From the NCBI RefSeq assembly GCF_902498185.1, contig NZ_CABVIX010000002.1, positions 1 through 64,000 of the forward strand: a stretch of DNA of 64,000 bases. The letters run 5' to 3'. The notes beneath the pieces were generated by a model that ran no database searches, had not been told where the DNA came from, and worked only from the letters and a program-made list of their open reading frames with translations. This document shows positions 54,421-62,159 of this stretch, in pieces. The stretch is from Pseudomonas fluorescens (GTDB lineage Bacteria > Pseudomonadota > Gammaproteobacteria > Pseudomonadales > Pseudomonadaceae). How positions within the stretch are numbered: position 1 is the stretch's first letter; each line of letters opens with the position of its first letter. The translations under genes were made by a program, and so were the position numbers.

Positions 54421-54421
54421 C

Positions 54422-56011
54422 TCATTTCACTTCCGGAGGTGTCTGGAAGGTGTGGTAGGGCGCGGGCGAGGGAACCGACCACTCCAATCCGTCGGCGCCA
54501 TCCCACGGCTTGGCCGGGGCCGGCTCGCCGCCGCGGATGCACTTGATGACAATGAACAGGAAGAATATCTGCGTAGCGCCAAAGGTGAACGCCCCGATCG
54601 AGGAGACCATGTTGAAGTCGGCGAACTGCAGATTGTAGTCCGGCACCCGCCGCGGCATGCCCGCCAGGCCCACGAAGTGCATCGGAAAAAAGGCCATGTT
54701 CATGCCGATGAACGACAGCCAGAAGTGCAGCTTGCCGAGGGTTTCGTCATACATGTGGCCGGTCCACTTCGGCAGCCAGTAGTAGGCCGAGGCGAAGATC
54801 CCGAAGATCGCTCCCGGAACCAGTACGTAATGGAAATGCGCCACTACGAAGTAGGTGTCGTGGTACTGGAAGTCGGCCGGGGCGATGGCCAGCATCAATC
54901 CGGAAAAGCCGCCGATGGTGAACAGGATGACAAAGGCTATGGCAAACAGCATCGGTGTCTCGAAGGTCATCGCCCCCTGCCACATGGTGCTTACCCAGTT
55001 GAATACTTTCACACCGGTCGGCACCGCGATCAGCATGGTGGCGTACATGAAGAACAGTTCGCCGACCACCGGGATGCCGACCACGAACATATGGTGGGCC
55101 CAGACGATGAACGAAAGGAAGGCAATGGCACCAGTGGCGTAGACCATCGAGGTATAACCGAACAGCGGCTTGCGTGAAAACGCCGGGATGATCGAGCTGA
55201 CCGCGCCAAAGGCCGGCAGGATCATGATGTAGACCTCGGGGTGGCCAAAGAACCAGAACACATGCTGGAACAGCACCGGGTCGCCCCCGCCGGCGGCGCT
55301 GAAGAAGCTGGTGCCGAAGTGGATGTCCATCAGCATCATGGTCACCACGCCGGCCAGCACTGGCATCACCGCGATCAGCAGGAACGCGGTGATCAGCCAG
55401 GTCCAGACAAACAGTGGCATCTTCATCAGCGTCATGCCGGGGGCGCGCAGGTTGAGAATGGTGGCGATCACGTTGATCGCGCCCATGATCGAGCTGATAC
55501 CCATGAGGTGGATGGCGAAGATGAAGAAGGTCACGCTCTCCGGTGCGTAGGTGGTGGACAGCGGGGCGTAGAACGTCCAGCCGAAGTTGGGCCCGCCGCC
55601 CGGGCTGAACAGCGTCGATACCAGCAGCAGGAACGCCGCCGGCAGCAGCCAGAAACTGAAGTTGTTCATCCGCGGCAGCGCCATGTCGGGCGCGCCGATC
55701 ATCAGCGGGATCATCCAGTTGGCCAGGCCGACGAAGGCGGGCATCACCGCGCCGAAGACCATGATCAGGCCATGCATGGTGGTCATCTGGTTGAAGAATG
55801 CCGGTTCCACGATCTGCAATCCCGGCTGGAACAGCTCGGCGCGAATCACCATTGCGAAGGATCCGCCCAGCAGGAACATCGTGAAGCTGAACCACAGGTA
55901 CATCGTACCGATGTCCTTGTGGTTGGTGGTCAGCACCCAGCGCATGAGTCCCTTGGCCGGCCCGTGGGCATGTTCATGGCCGTGGCCATGCTCGTCAATC
56001 ACTGCACTCAT
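54422..56011 (-). CDS. ctaD: Cytochrome c oxidase subunit I (caa3 type)
   Basis: A 529-residue 12-helix heme-copper oxidase core. CuB and heme ligands: MTTMHGLIMVF (low-spin heme His), WFFGHPEVYIMILP (CuB His cross-linked to Tyr, typical of A-type oxidases), VWAHHMFVVG (CuB His pair) and VVAHFHYVL (heme a3 and heme a His). The N-terminus is His-rich (HGHGHEHAHG). The ATG at 56011 is chosen from family alignment. It reduces oxygen and pumps protons. Confidence 0.95.
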   Translation of the reverse strand: MSAVIDEHGHGHEHAHGPAKGLMRWVLTTNHKDIGTMYLWFSFTMFLLGGSFAMVIRAELFQPGLQIVEPAFFNQMTTMHGLIMVFGAVMPAFVGLANWMIPLMIGAPDMALPRMNNFSFWLLPAAFLLLVSTLFSPGGGPNFGWTFYAPLSTTYAPESVTFFIFAIHLMGISSIMGAINVIATILNLRAPGMTLMKMPLFVWTWLITAFLLIAVMPVLAGVVTMMLMDIHFGTSFFSAAGGGDPVLFQHVFWFFGHPEVYIMILPAFGAVSSIIPAFSRKPLFGYTSMVYATGAIAFLSFIVWAHHMFVVGIPVVGELFFMYATMLIAVPTGVKVFNWVSTMWQGAMTFETPMLFAIAFVILFTIGGFSGLMLAIAPADFQYHDTYFVVAHFHYVLVPGAIFGIFASAYYWLPKWTGHMYDETLGKLHFWLSFIGMNMAFFPMHFVGLAGMPRRVPDYNLQFADFNMVSSIGAFTFGATQIFFLFIVIKCIRGGEPAPAKPWDGADGLEWSVPSPAPYHTFQTPPEVK

Positions 56012-56048
56012 GTCCTGTCTCCTGCAATCGGGTGGCGGGCGGAGCGGC

Positions 56049-57176
56049 TCATTGGCCTTCTGCCTGCTTGAGCGCGAGCACATCCTTGGGCGTGACCATG
56101 TCACCTTTGTTGTTGCCCCAGGCGTTGCGCTCGTAGGTCACCACGGCGGCGATGTCCACTTCTGAAAGCTGCCTGCCGAAGGCGGCCATGGCGGTGCCGG
56201 CCTTGCCGTGGAAGACGATGCCCAGGTGCTCGCTGATGGGCCCGGTGGCGATCTTCGAGCCCTTGAGTGCCGGGAACATCGGCGGCAAGCCCTGGCCCTC
56301 GGCCTGGTGACAGGCCACGCAAGTGGTGTGGTAGACCTTGTCGCCGCGCTCGACCAGCTCCTGCAGGGTCCACTCCTTGCTGGTCAGTTCCTTGAGCTTG
56401 GCCGCCTCGGCCTTGCGCTCGCCTAGCCAGGTGTCGTAATCGGCCTTGGACTTGACCTCGACCACTACCGGCATGAAGCCATGGTCTTTCCCACACAGCT
56501 CGGTGCACTGGCCGCGGTAGACGCCTGGCTTTTCAATACGTGTCCAGGCCTCGTTGACAAAGCCGGGAATCGCGTCACGCTTGACCGCGAAGGCCGGCAC
56601 CCACCAGGAATGAATGACGTCGGCGGCCGTGATCAGGAAACGCACCTTGGCGCCGACCGGCAGCACCAGCGGCTGGTCGACTTCAAGCAGGTAGTGCTCC
56701 CCCTTGGGCGAGTCATTGCGGATCTGTTCGGCAGGGGTTGAAAGGTTGCTGAAGAACTCGACGTCCTGGCCCAGGTACTTGTAGTGCCATTTCCACTGGT
56801 AGCCGGTGACCTGGATGTCGATGTCCGAGTCGCTGGCGTCATAGATGTCGATGAGCGTCTTGGTAGCCGGAATCGCCATGGCCACCAGGATAAGGAAAGG
56901 CACGACGGTCCAGAGGATCTCCACCCACGTGTGCTCATGAAAACTGGCCGGCTGCTGCCCGGTGGAGCGCCGGTGGATGACCATCGACCAGAACATCGCC
57001 CCGAAGACCACGACACCGATGATCACGCATATCCAGAAAATGATCATGTGCAGATCGAACACGGCGTTGCTGACTTCCGTCGCCCCTGGCGCCATGTTCA
57101 CGGTCCACGCAGCGTGCGCGGGACCCATCGTCAACCACAACAGCAGGCCCATCCAGACAGGTGGATGTCGCTTCAT
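56049..57176 (-). CDS. ctaC: Cytochrome c oxidase subunit II with fused cytochrome c
   Basis: A 375-residue subunit II. It has a signal peptide (to AHA), two TM helices (about 40-60 and 85-105) and the CuA cupredoxin domain with CTELCGKDHGFM and the earlier HSWWVPAF. A C-terminal heme c domain has CVACH at about 288 and axial Met in TAMAAFG. The fused heme marks it as caa3 type. First gene of the cox operon, with an RpoS-like -10 upstream. Confidence 0.95.
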   Translation of the reverse strand: MKRHPPVWMGLLLWLTMGPAHAAWTVNMAPGATEVSNAVFDLHMIIFWICVIIGVVVFGAMFWSMVIHRRSTGQQPASFHEHTWVEILWTVVPFLILVAMAIPATKTLIDIYDASDSDIDIQVTGYQWKWHYKYLGQDVEFFSNLSTPAEQIRNDSPKGEHYLLEVDQPLVLPVGAKVRFLITAADVIHSWWVPAFAVKRDAIPGFVNEAWTRIEKPGVYRGQCTELCGKDHGFMPVVVEVKSKADYDTWLGERKAEAAKLKELTSKEWTLQELVERGDKVYHTTCVACHQAEGQGLPPMFPALKGSKIATGPISEHLGIVFHGKAGTAMAAFGRQLSEVDIAAVVTYERNAWGNNKGDMVTPKDVLALKQAEGQ

Positions 57177-57314
57177 TGCGGGTCCCCTTTATCGTTCTTG
57201 TTGTCCCGGAGGCGTGGACCTGAGCGGAGGGAGCGGGGGTCAAGACTGCGAACTCTGACGGCCGAGCCCCTGCAGACTGCAGTCGGGCCTCATCAACGAA
57301 TCACGTTCAACCGC

Positions 57315-57321
57315 AGTATAG
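57315..57321 (-). promoter_or_regulatory. RpoS-like -10 (CTATACT) upstream of ctaC
   Basis: Minus-strand CTATACT matches the sigma-S -10 consensus and lies about 140 bases before the ctaC start. It fits published RpoS dependence of caa3 in P. aeruginosa. The 367-base gap 57177-57543 otherwise holds only the divergent promoter of the hypothetical gene; no other gene is seen in it. Confidence 0.4.
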
Positions 57322-57543
57322 ACAGCGGCTTCCTGACCGCCACGGCGCGTATAAAAAGGCTTTCATCAAATAAGGAATTTGCCTACAAGCCGCGTGACAA
57401 CTGGGCTGGAGCACAATGGTGGCACATTGATAGAACCAATACAGCGGTAGGCGATGACAGTTATAACAAATACGTCTTAAACGTTTGCGTATAACAGCTA
57501 ACTTAGTGTCTTCCGTTTGTAATGCCATGTCCCTGGAGTTGTC

Positions 57544-58185
57544 ATGAACATTGCTGCTTTACGCGAGCAGATCATCCTTGCCCATCAACATGAGAGCCAG
57601 ACCGCTCAACTCAAGCTTCGTCTTGAGCAACAACTGCCGCACCTGCACCCCTCGATTCAGCTACCCAAGGACGACGCACAAGGCACTCTGACAAGGTTTG
57701 TCACCGCTTACATCGATCAAGTGCCGGAAGTGCTCGAAGCCGCGCATGCCGTGGCACGCGAAGCCGGTATCGAGTCGCAGGTCACGCCTGTGCTGAAGAT
57801 CGCCGAGGCTTATTTCGTACAGCCACCCGAGGTAATGGCTGGCCATATCGGGCTCGATTGCCTGCTGGATGAGGCCTACCTCGCCCATCGCCTGGTCGAG
57901 GAGGTCAACGACCTGTACATCCGGCATTTCCAGCAGCCGCTGATCCCGGTGGACACCACCGTGGCCAACCTGATCGCCCACCAACTGATCGGCGAGACTT
58001 TCGCCAATCAGCTCGATGAAGTGGTGCACCATTCGGTCGATGAGATGCTCGATGAAGAGAGCTTCGCCGTGGAGTCGGTCGAAGCCTATCGCGACGCGCT
58101 GACCAGCCCGGCCACTGGCGAGGCGTGGAGACGCTGGCCATGTCTGTCGCGACAGCTAGGCGTGGAGCTGGGTCAGTCGGCGTAG
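57544..58185 (+). CDS. Conserved hypothetical protein
   Basis: A 213-residue, acidic, soluble protein, predicted almost all helical. No signal peptide or TM and no known family recognised. Features seen: charged N-terminal helix (EQIILAHQHESQTAQLKLRLEQ) and acidic stretches LLDEAYLAHRLVEEVNDLY and DEMLDEESFAVESVEAY. It is divergent from the cox operon and convergent with the SulP gene (32 bases between stop codons). Present at this locus in related Pseudomonas. Confidence 0.75.
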   Translation: MNIAALREQIILAHQHESQTAQLKLRLEQQLPHLHPSIQLPKDDAQGTLTRFVTAYIDQVPEVLEAAHAVAREAGIESQVTPVLKIAEAYFVQPPEVMAGHIGLDCLLDEAYLAHRLVEEVNDLYIRHFQQPLIPVDTTVANLIAHQLIGETFANQLDEVVHHSVDEMLDEESFAVESVEAYRDALTSPATGEAWRRWPCLSRQLGVELGQSA

Positions 58186-58217
58186 GCCGATATCTGGCAC
58201 AACGCTGTTCCTGGTAT

Positions 58218-59753
58218 TCAGGCTCCAACCCCTGCCGTTGTCCGTAACCTCCCCTCGACCCGGCGCTTCAAGCGCCGGTGCTCGATCACCAACGTCGAGC
58301 CGTTGGCCTCGTTGCTCCGTCCCCAGTCTTCCAATAGCTCCAGGCAGGAGTGGTCGATATAGCTGAGGTTGGCCAACGGCACACGCAGCGTAGTGCCTGC
58401 AGGTACGCTGTCGAGCACCTGGGTCAGTGCCGGGACCTTGAGAAAGGTCGCCGCTCCGCTCAGTCGCAATTCCATATGCTGCGGCGTGGCGAGGCTGATC
58501 AGGTTGATCTTCAACCGGGCCGCCTTGAACGCCAGCTTCAGCAACGTCAGGGCAAAGCCCAGCAACACACCGGTCAACAGGTCTGTGAAGACAATCGCCA
58601 GCGCAGTCGCCGCATAGGTGAACATCGGCATGCGCCCATACCGGCCCAGCCCGCGAAATGCCTTGAAATCGACCAGCTTGAAGCCGGTAAACACCAGCAC
58701 GCCCGCCAGGCTCGCCACCGGGATCTGTTGCAGCACGCTGCTCAACATCACCACGAACGCCAGCAGCCACAGCCCATGCAGGATGGCCGAGGCACGGGTC
58801 TGCGCGCCAGCCTGGACATTGGCCGAGCTGCGCACGATAACGCCGGTCATTGGCAAGGCGCCGAGCAAGCCGCAGAGCATGTTGCCAATGCCCTGGGCAG
58901 ATAATTCGCGATCGAAGTCCGAACGTTGGCCGCTGTGCATGCGGTCCACCGCCGCCGCCGAGAGCAAGGTCTCGGCGCTGGCGATAAAGGCCAGGGCAAA
59001 GGCCGCGACCAGCAGGCTCGGGTCAGCCAGCTTTAGCAGGTCGTCGGGGCGTAACCAGTCGATCGCCTCGCTGAGGTCCGCCGGAACCTGCACGCGATTG
59101 ACCGGCAATGCCAGCCACATGCTGATGGCCGTCATCAGCGCCACGCCCAGCAAAGCGCCTGGAATGAACCTCAGGCGCTGCGGCCGCAATCGTTCCCATC
59201 CCCACATCACGGCGATGGTGCCCAGGCCCAGCGCACCGGCCTGCCAGACACCACTGCCGCTTTCCGCTGGCAGCGCAGAGGCGAGCGTGGCCGGGAAACC
59301 CAGCAGGTTCTGCATACCCGAGGGCTGTGGCGCCGTGTCGAACATCACATGTACCTGGGACAGCACGATCAGCACCCCGATGCCCGCAAGCATGCCATAC
59401 ACCACAGCCGGCGCCGTGACACGGAACCAGCAGCCCAGCTTCAGGCGACCGGCCAGCAGTTGCAGCACGCCGGCCAACAGCAGGATCGGTCCGAGCATTT
59501 CCATGCCGTGCTGGCGCACCAGTTCGAACACCAGCACCGCCAGTCCTGCTGCTGGGCCACTGACCTGTAATGGCGAGCCCGCCAGAAAGCCCACCACCAC
59601 ACCGCCAATGATCCCGGTGATCAAACCTTTGGCCGGCGGCATGCCCGACGCAATTGCAATGCCCATGCACAACGGCAGGGCCACCAGAAAGACCACTACC
59701 GACGCCAGCAACTCGCGCGGCAGGGCCGCTTTGATCTGTGTCTTGTTCACCAT
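58218..59753 (-). CDS. SulP-family anion transporter
   Basis: A 511-residue SulP protein: about 10-14 helices with SPLQVSGPAAGLAVLVFELV, ETLLSAAAVDRM and a cytosolic C-terminal STAS domain (about 415-500; LSYIDHSCLELLEDWG). Substrate could be sulfate, bicarbonate or another anion. The beta-carbonic anhydrase gene upstream (185 bases) favours bicarbonate, as in SulP/carbonic anhydrase pairs. Substrate is inferred. Confidence 0.85.
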   Translation of the reverse strand: MVNKTQIKAALPRELLASVVVFLVALPLCMGIAIASGMPPAKGLITGIIGGVVVGFLAGSPLQVSGPAAGLAVLVFELVRQHGMEMLGPILLLAGVLQLLAGRLKLGCWFRVTAPAVVYGMLAGIGVLIVLSQVHVMFDTAPQPSGMQNLLGFPATLASALPAESGSGVWQAGALGLGTIAVMWGWERLRPQRLRFIPGALLGVALMTAISMWLALPVNRVQVPADLSEAIDWLRPDDLLKLADPSLLVAAFALAFIASAETLLSAAAVDRMHSGQRSDFDRELSAQGIGNMLCGLLGALPMTGVIVRSSANVQAGAQTRASAILHGLWLLAFVVMLSSVLQQIPVASLAGVLVFTGFKLVDFKAFRGLGRYGRMPMFTYAATALAIVFTDLLTGVLLGFALTLLKLAFKAARLKINLISLATPQHMELRLSGAATFLKVPALTQVLDSVPAGTTLRVPLANLSYIDHSCLELLEDWGRSNEANGSTLVIEHRRLKRRVEGRLRTTAGVGA

Positions 59754-59880
59754 GACGCTCCATTGGGAAATTCACGGCCATTCCACTGGCCGATAGGACG
59801 AACCCCTGACACACGGACAGCCGCGAGCCGCCAGCAAGCCGGCAAGGCAGTCAGGGAAGATTCAAGGCAGCCGAAGACCA

Positions 59881-59904
59881 GGCCGCACCACAAGGGGTGC
59901 GGCC
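59881..59904 (-). terminator. Possible terminator hairpin after carbonic anhydrase gene
   Basis: GGCCGCACC-ACAAGG-GGTGCGGCC is a perfect nine-base stem 35 bases past the carbonic anhydrase stop. No T run follows, so it may instead be a pause or processing hairpin. Confidence 0.4.
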
Positions 59905-59938
59905 GTCATTCAGCCTTTAAACGGGGTGATCGGGACGC

Positions 59939-60658
59939 TTAGTAGCGTCCTCTCGGCGAGGCGCAGGGGAATGGCTCTTCGGCTGTCAGGGGCAGGAAGC
60001 GGTCACTGGAAGCGTCATACGCCTCGATCTGGCTCGATTCGATATCGTAGATCCAGCCGTGAATATGCAGTTGGCCGGCCGCCAGCCGCGAGGCGACAGA
60101 AGGGTGGGTGCGCAGGTGCTGCAACTGGGCGATGACGTTTTCCTTGGTCAGCACTTGCATGCTCTCGTGCTCGGTACCACAGGCACAATTGTCCTCGACC
60201 ACGGTGCGGGCGACTTCAGCATGGCGCAGCCAGGCCTTCACCGTCGGCATCTTTTCCAGGCTCTGCGGGTTGAGCACCGCACGCATCGCGCCGCAGTCCG
60301 AATGACCGCAGATAATGATGTGGTGTACGCCCAAGGCCAGCACCGCATATTCGATGGCGGTGGAAACGCCGCCATTCATCTGCCCATAGGGCGGTACAAC
60401 GTTACCCACATTGCGTGTCACGAACAGGTCGCCAGGCGAGCTCTGAGTGATCAGCTCTGGAACGATGCGCGAATCGGCGCAGGTAATGAACATCGCACGC
60501 GGTTTCTGTGCGGTGGCGAGCTTCTTGAACAGCTCTTGCTGCTCGGGGAAGACATCGTGATGAAACCGCAGGAAGCCGTCGACGATGTGCTTGAATGCGG
60601 CATCGGCGCTTTCGGCAGGCTCTGCCGGGACGGCCTTAGAGGGGTCCTTGACGGGCAT
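59939..60658 (-). CDS. Beta-class carbonic anhydrase
   Basis: A 239-residue beta-carbonic anhydrase. Zinc ligands C60 (in TCADSR), H119 and C122 (in GHSDCGAM), and the catalytic dyad Asp62/Arg64 of ADSR are intact. It interconverts CO2 and bicarbonate. The SulP transporter gene is the next gene downstream, suggesting joint bicarbonate supply. Upstream is a 376-base gap with a TetR-like palindrome. Confidence 0.93.
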   Translation of the reverse strand: MPVKDPSKAVPAEPAESADAAFKHIVDGFLRFHHDVFPEQQELFKKLATAQKPRAMFITCADSRIVPELITQSSPGDLFVTRNVGNVVPPYGQMNGGVSTAIEYAVLALGVHHIIICGHSDCGAMRAVLNPQSLEKMPTVKAWLRHAEVARTVVEDNCACGTEHESMQVLTKENVIAQLQHLRTHPSVASRLAAGQLHIHGWIYDIESSQIEAYDASSDRFLPLTAEEPFPCASPRGRY

Positions 60659-60820
60659 GATTCATCCTCTTGACGGTTTTGTAGGAAAATTCATTTTACC
60701 GGTAAAGATTCCGGTATCGCATGGCATTTAGATGACAGACGCGGACTATTAATCACAGTCTCTCTGGACTGAGTTCCTACGCTACCGGGGAAAACTTAAC
60801 TGAAACTGAATTTGAAGGCT

Positions 60821-60838
60821 CTAGAACGAGCGTTCTAG
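60821..60838. promoter_or_regulatory. Perfect palindrome, TetR-operator-like
   Basis: CTAGAACGAGCGTTCTAG has eight-base arms around AG and resembles TetR-family operators (GAACGN-CGTTC). It lies in the gene-free gap 60659-61034 about 165 bases upstream of the carbonic anhydrase start. A 19-codon frame (60859-60918) preceded by a purine-rich stretch follows it on the plus strand in locally AT-rich DNA. No TetR gene is near. Confidence 0.45.
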
Positions 60839-61034
60839 CTTCATGAGAGGGGACTGGAATGGTAGCAAAAAAACATTATCAGGCAATACCCTTTAATGGA
60901 TTTAATAGCAGGTATTAGTGGAGTTAGGGAGTGCACGTCTGGAAAGTTATACTGCCCTTGAGATCGAAAGCCGCCCGGGCGGCGATCGAATTACGCAGCG
61001 CTGCACATTCCCAGACATGCCCCCGCCACAATCC

Positions 61035-62093
61035 CTAAAACAACGCCATCTGCCCCCCTGGTGGGCAAAATGCGCTGCAATCGAGTTCATACCCTTCGCG
61101 CCGGTTCAGCTCCAGCCGGCGGATCGCCTTGCTGAACCGCTGGGCCAGCAATTCAGCAAACACACCCTCACCCCGCATGCGTGCACCAAAGCGGCTGTCG
61201 TAGAGCTCGCCGCCACGGCTCTGGCGGATCAGGCTCAATACATGCGCGGCACGCTGCGGATAGTGATCCTGCAACCACTGCTCGAACAGCGGTGCGACTT
61301 CCAATGGCAGGCGCAGCATCATGTAAGCCGCACTTTGTGCTCCAGCATCCTTCGCCGCTTCGAGCAGGCGTTCCAGCTCGCTGTCGTTGATCATCGGGAT
61401 CATTGGCGAGCACAAGACACCCACAGGCACGCCCGCCCCGCGCAGTACACGAATGGCCCGCAAGCGCGCACTGGGAGCTGCGGCCCGTGGCTCGAGGGTG
61501 CGCTTGAGCTCGTCATCGAGCGTGGTCAGGCTGATCATCACCGCCGCCAGCCGCTGGCTGGCAAGTTCGGCCAGCAGGTCGAGGTCGCGAAGGATCAGCG
61601 ACCCTTTGGTAACGATGGTCACCGGATGGCGGTAACGCAGCAGTACTTCAAGCAGGCGACGGGTGAGTTGCTGCTCCCGCTCGATGGGTTGGTAGGGATC
61701 GGTGTTCGAGCCCAGGTTGACCGGCGCGCACCTATAGCCCGGCTTGCTCAGTTGCTGCTCCAGCACTTCAGCCGCGTTGGTCTTGGCGATAAGCCGCGTC
61801 TCGAAGTCCAGCCCCGGAGAAAGATCCCAATAGGCATGGCTCGGCCGCGCATAGCAGTAGATGCAACCGTGCTCGCAGCCGCGGTATGGGTTGATCGAAC
61901 GGTCGAAGGGCAAGTCGGGCGAGTTGTTGCGGGTGATGATGGTCTTGGCAGTCTCGACGCGCACCTCGGTCCCCTGGGTGAGCGGGACCTCCTGGTGCCA
62001 GCCGTCGTCCTCGATGACCGATCGGCTCGCAGAGAAACGGTTGTGGGGATTGTGGGTCGTGCCACGGCCGCGCTGGGGTGCTGGAGTGAACAT
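61035..62093 (-). CDS. Radical SAM protein, SPL/PA0069 family
   Basis: A 352-residue radical SAM enzyme with CxxxCxxC as C73, C77 and C80 in RGCEHGCIYCYARP, the family relative of spore photoproduct lyase-type proteins. A TIM-barrel part follows (TKGSLILRDLDLL, MISLTTLDDELKRTLEPRA). A LexA box just upstream shows SOS control, suggesting a DNA repair role; the reaction is unknown. The only gene between its neighbours on this strand. Confidence 0.87.
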   Translation of the reverse strand: MFTPAPQRGRGTTHNPHNRFSASRSVIEDDGWHQEVPLTQGTEVRVETAKTIITRNNSPDLPFDRSINPYRGCEHGCIYCYARPSHAYWDLSPGLDFETRLIAKTNAAEVLEQQLSKPGYRCAPVNLGSNTDPYQPIEREQQLTRRLLEVLLRYRHPVTIVTKGSLILRDLDLLAELASQRLAAVMISLTTLDDELKRTLEPRAAAPSARLRAIRVLRGAGVPVGVLCSPMIPMINDSELERLLEAAKDAGAQSAAYMMLRLPLEVAPLFEQWLQDHYPQRAAHVLSLIRQSRGGELYDSRFGARMRGEGVFAELLAQRFSKAIRRLELNRREGYELDCSAFCPPGGQMALF

Positions 62094-62108
62094 TTCGCCA
62101 CCTGACTA

Positions 62109-62124
62109 CTGTATCTGCATACAG
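62109..62124. promoter_or_regulatory. LexA (SOS) box
   Basis: CTGTATCTGCATACAG matches the LexA consensus CTG-N10-CAG with symmetric TAT/ATA arms. It lies 16-31 bases before the radical SAM start codon. The P. aeruginosa homologue is reported as SOS-induced, which agrees. Confidence 0.85.
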
Positions 62125-62159
62125 TAGTCGTTGGCGTTGGTTTGTTCCAGACCCTTTTG

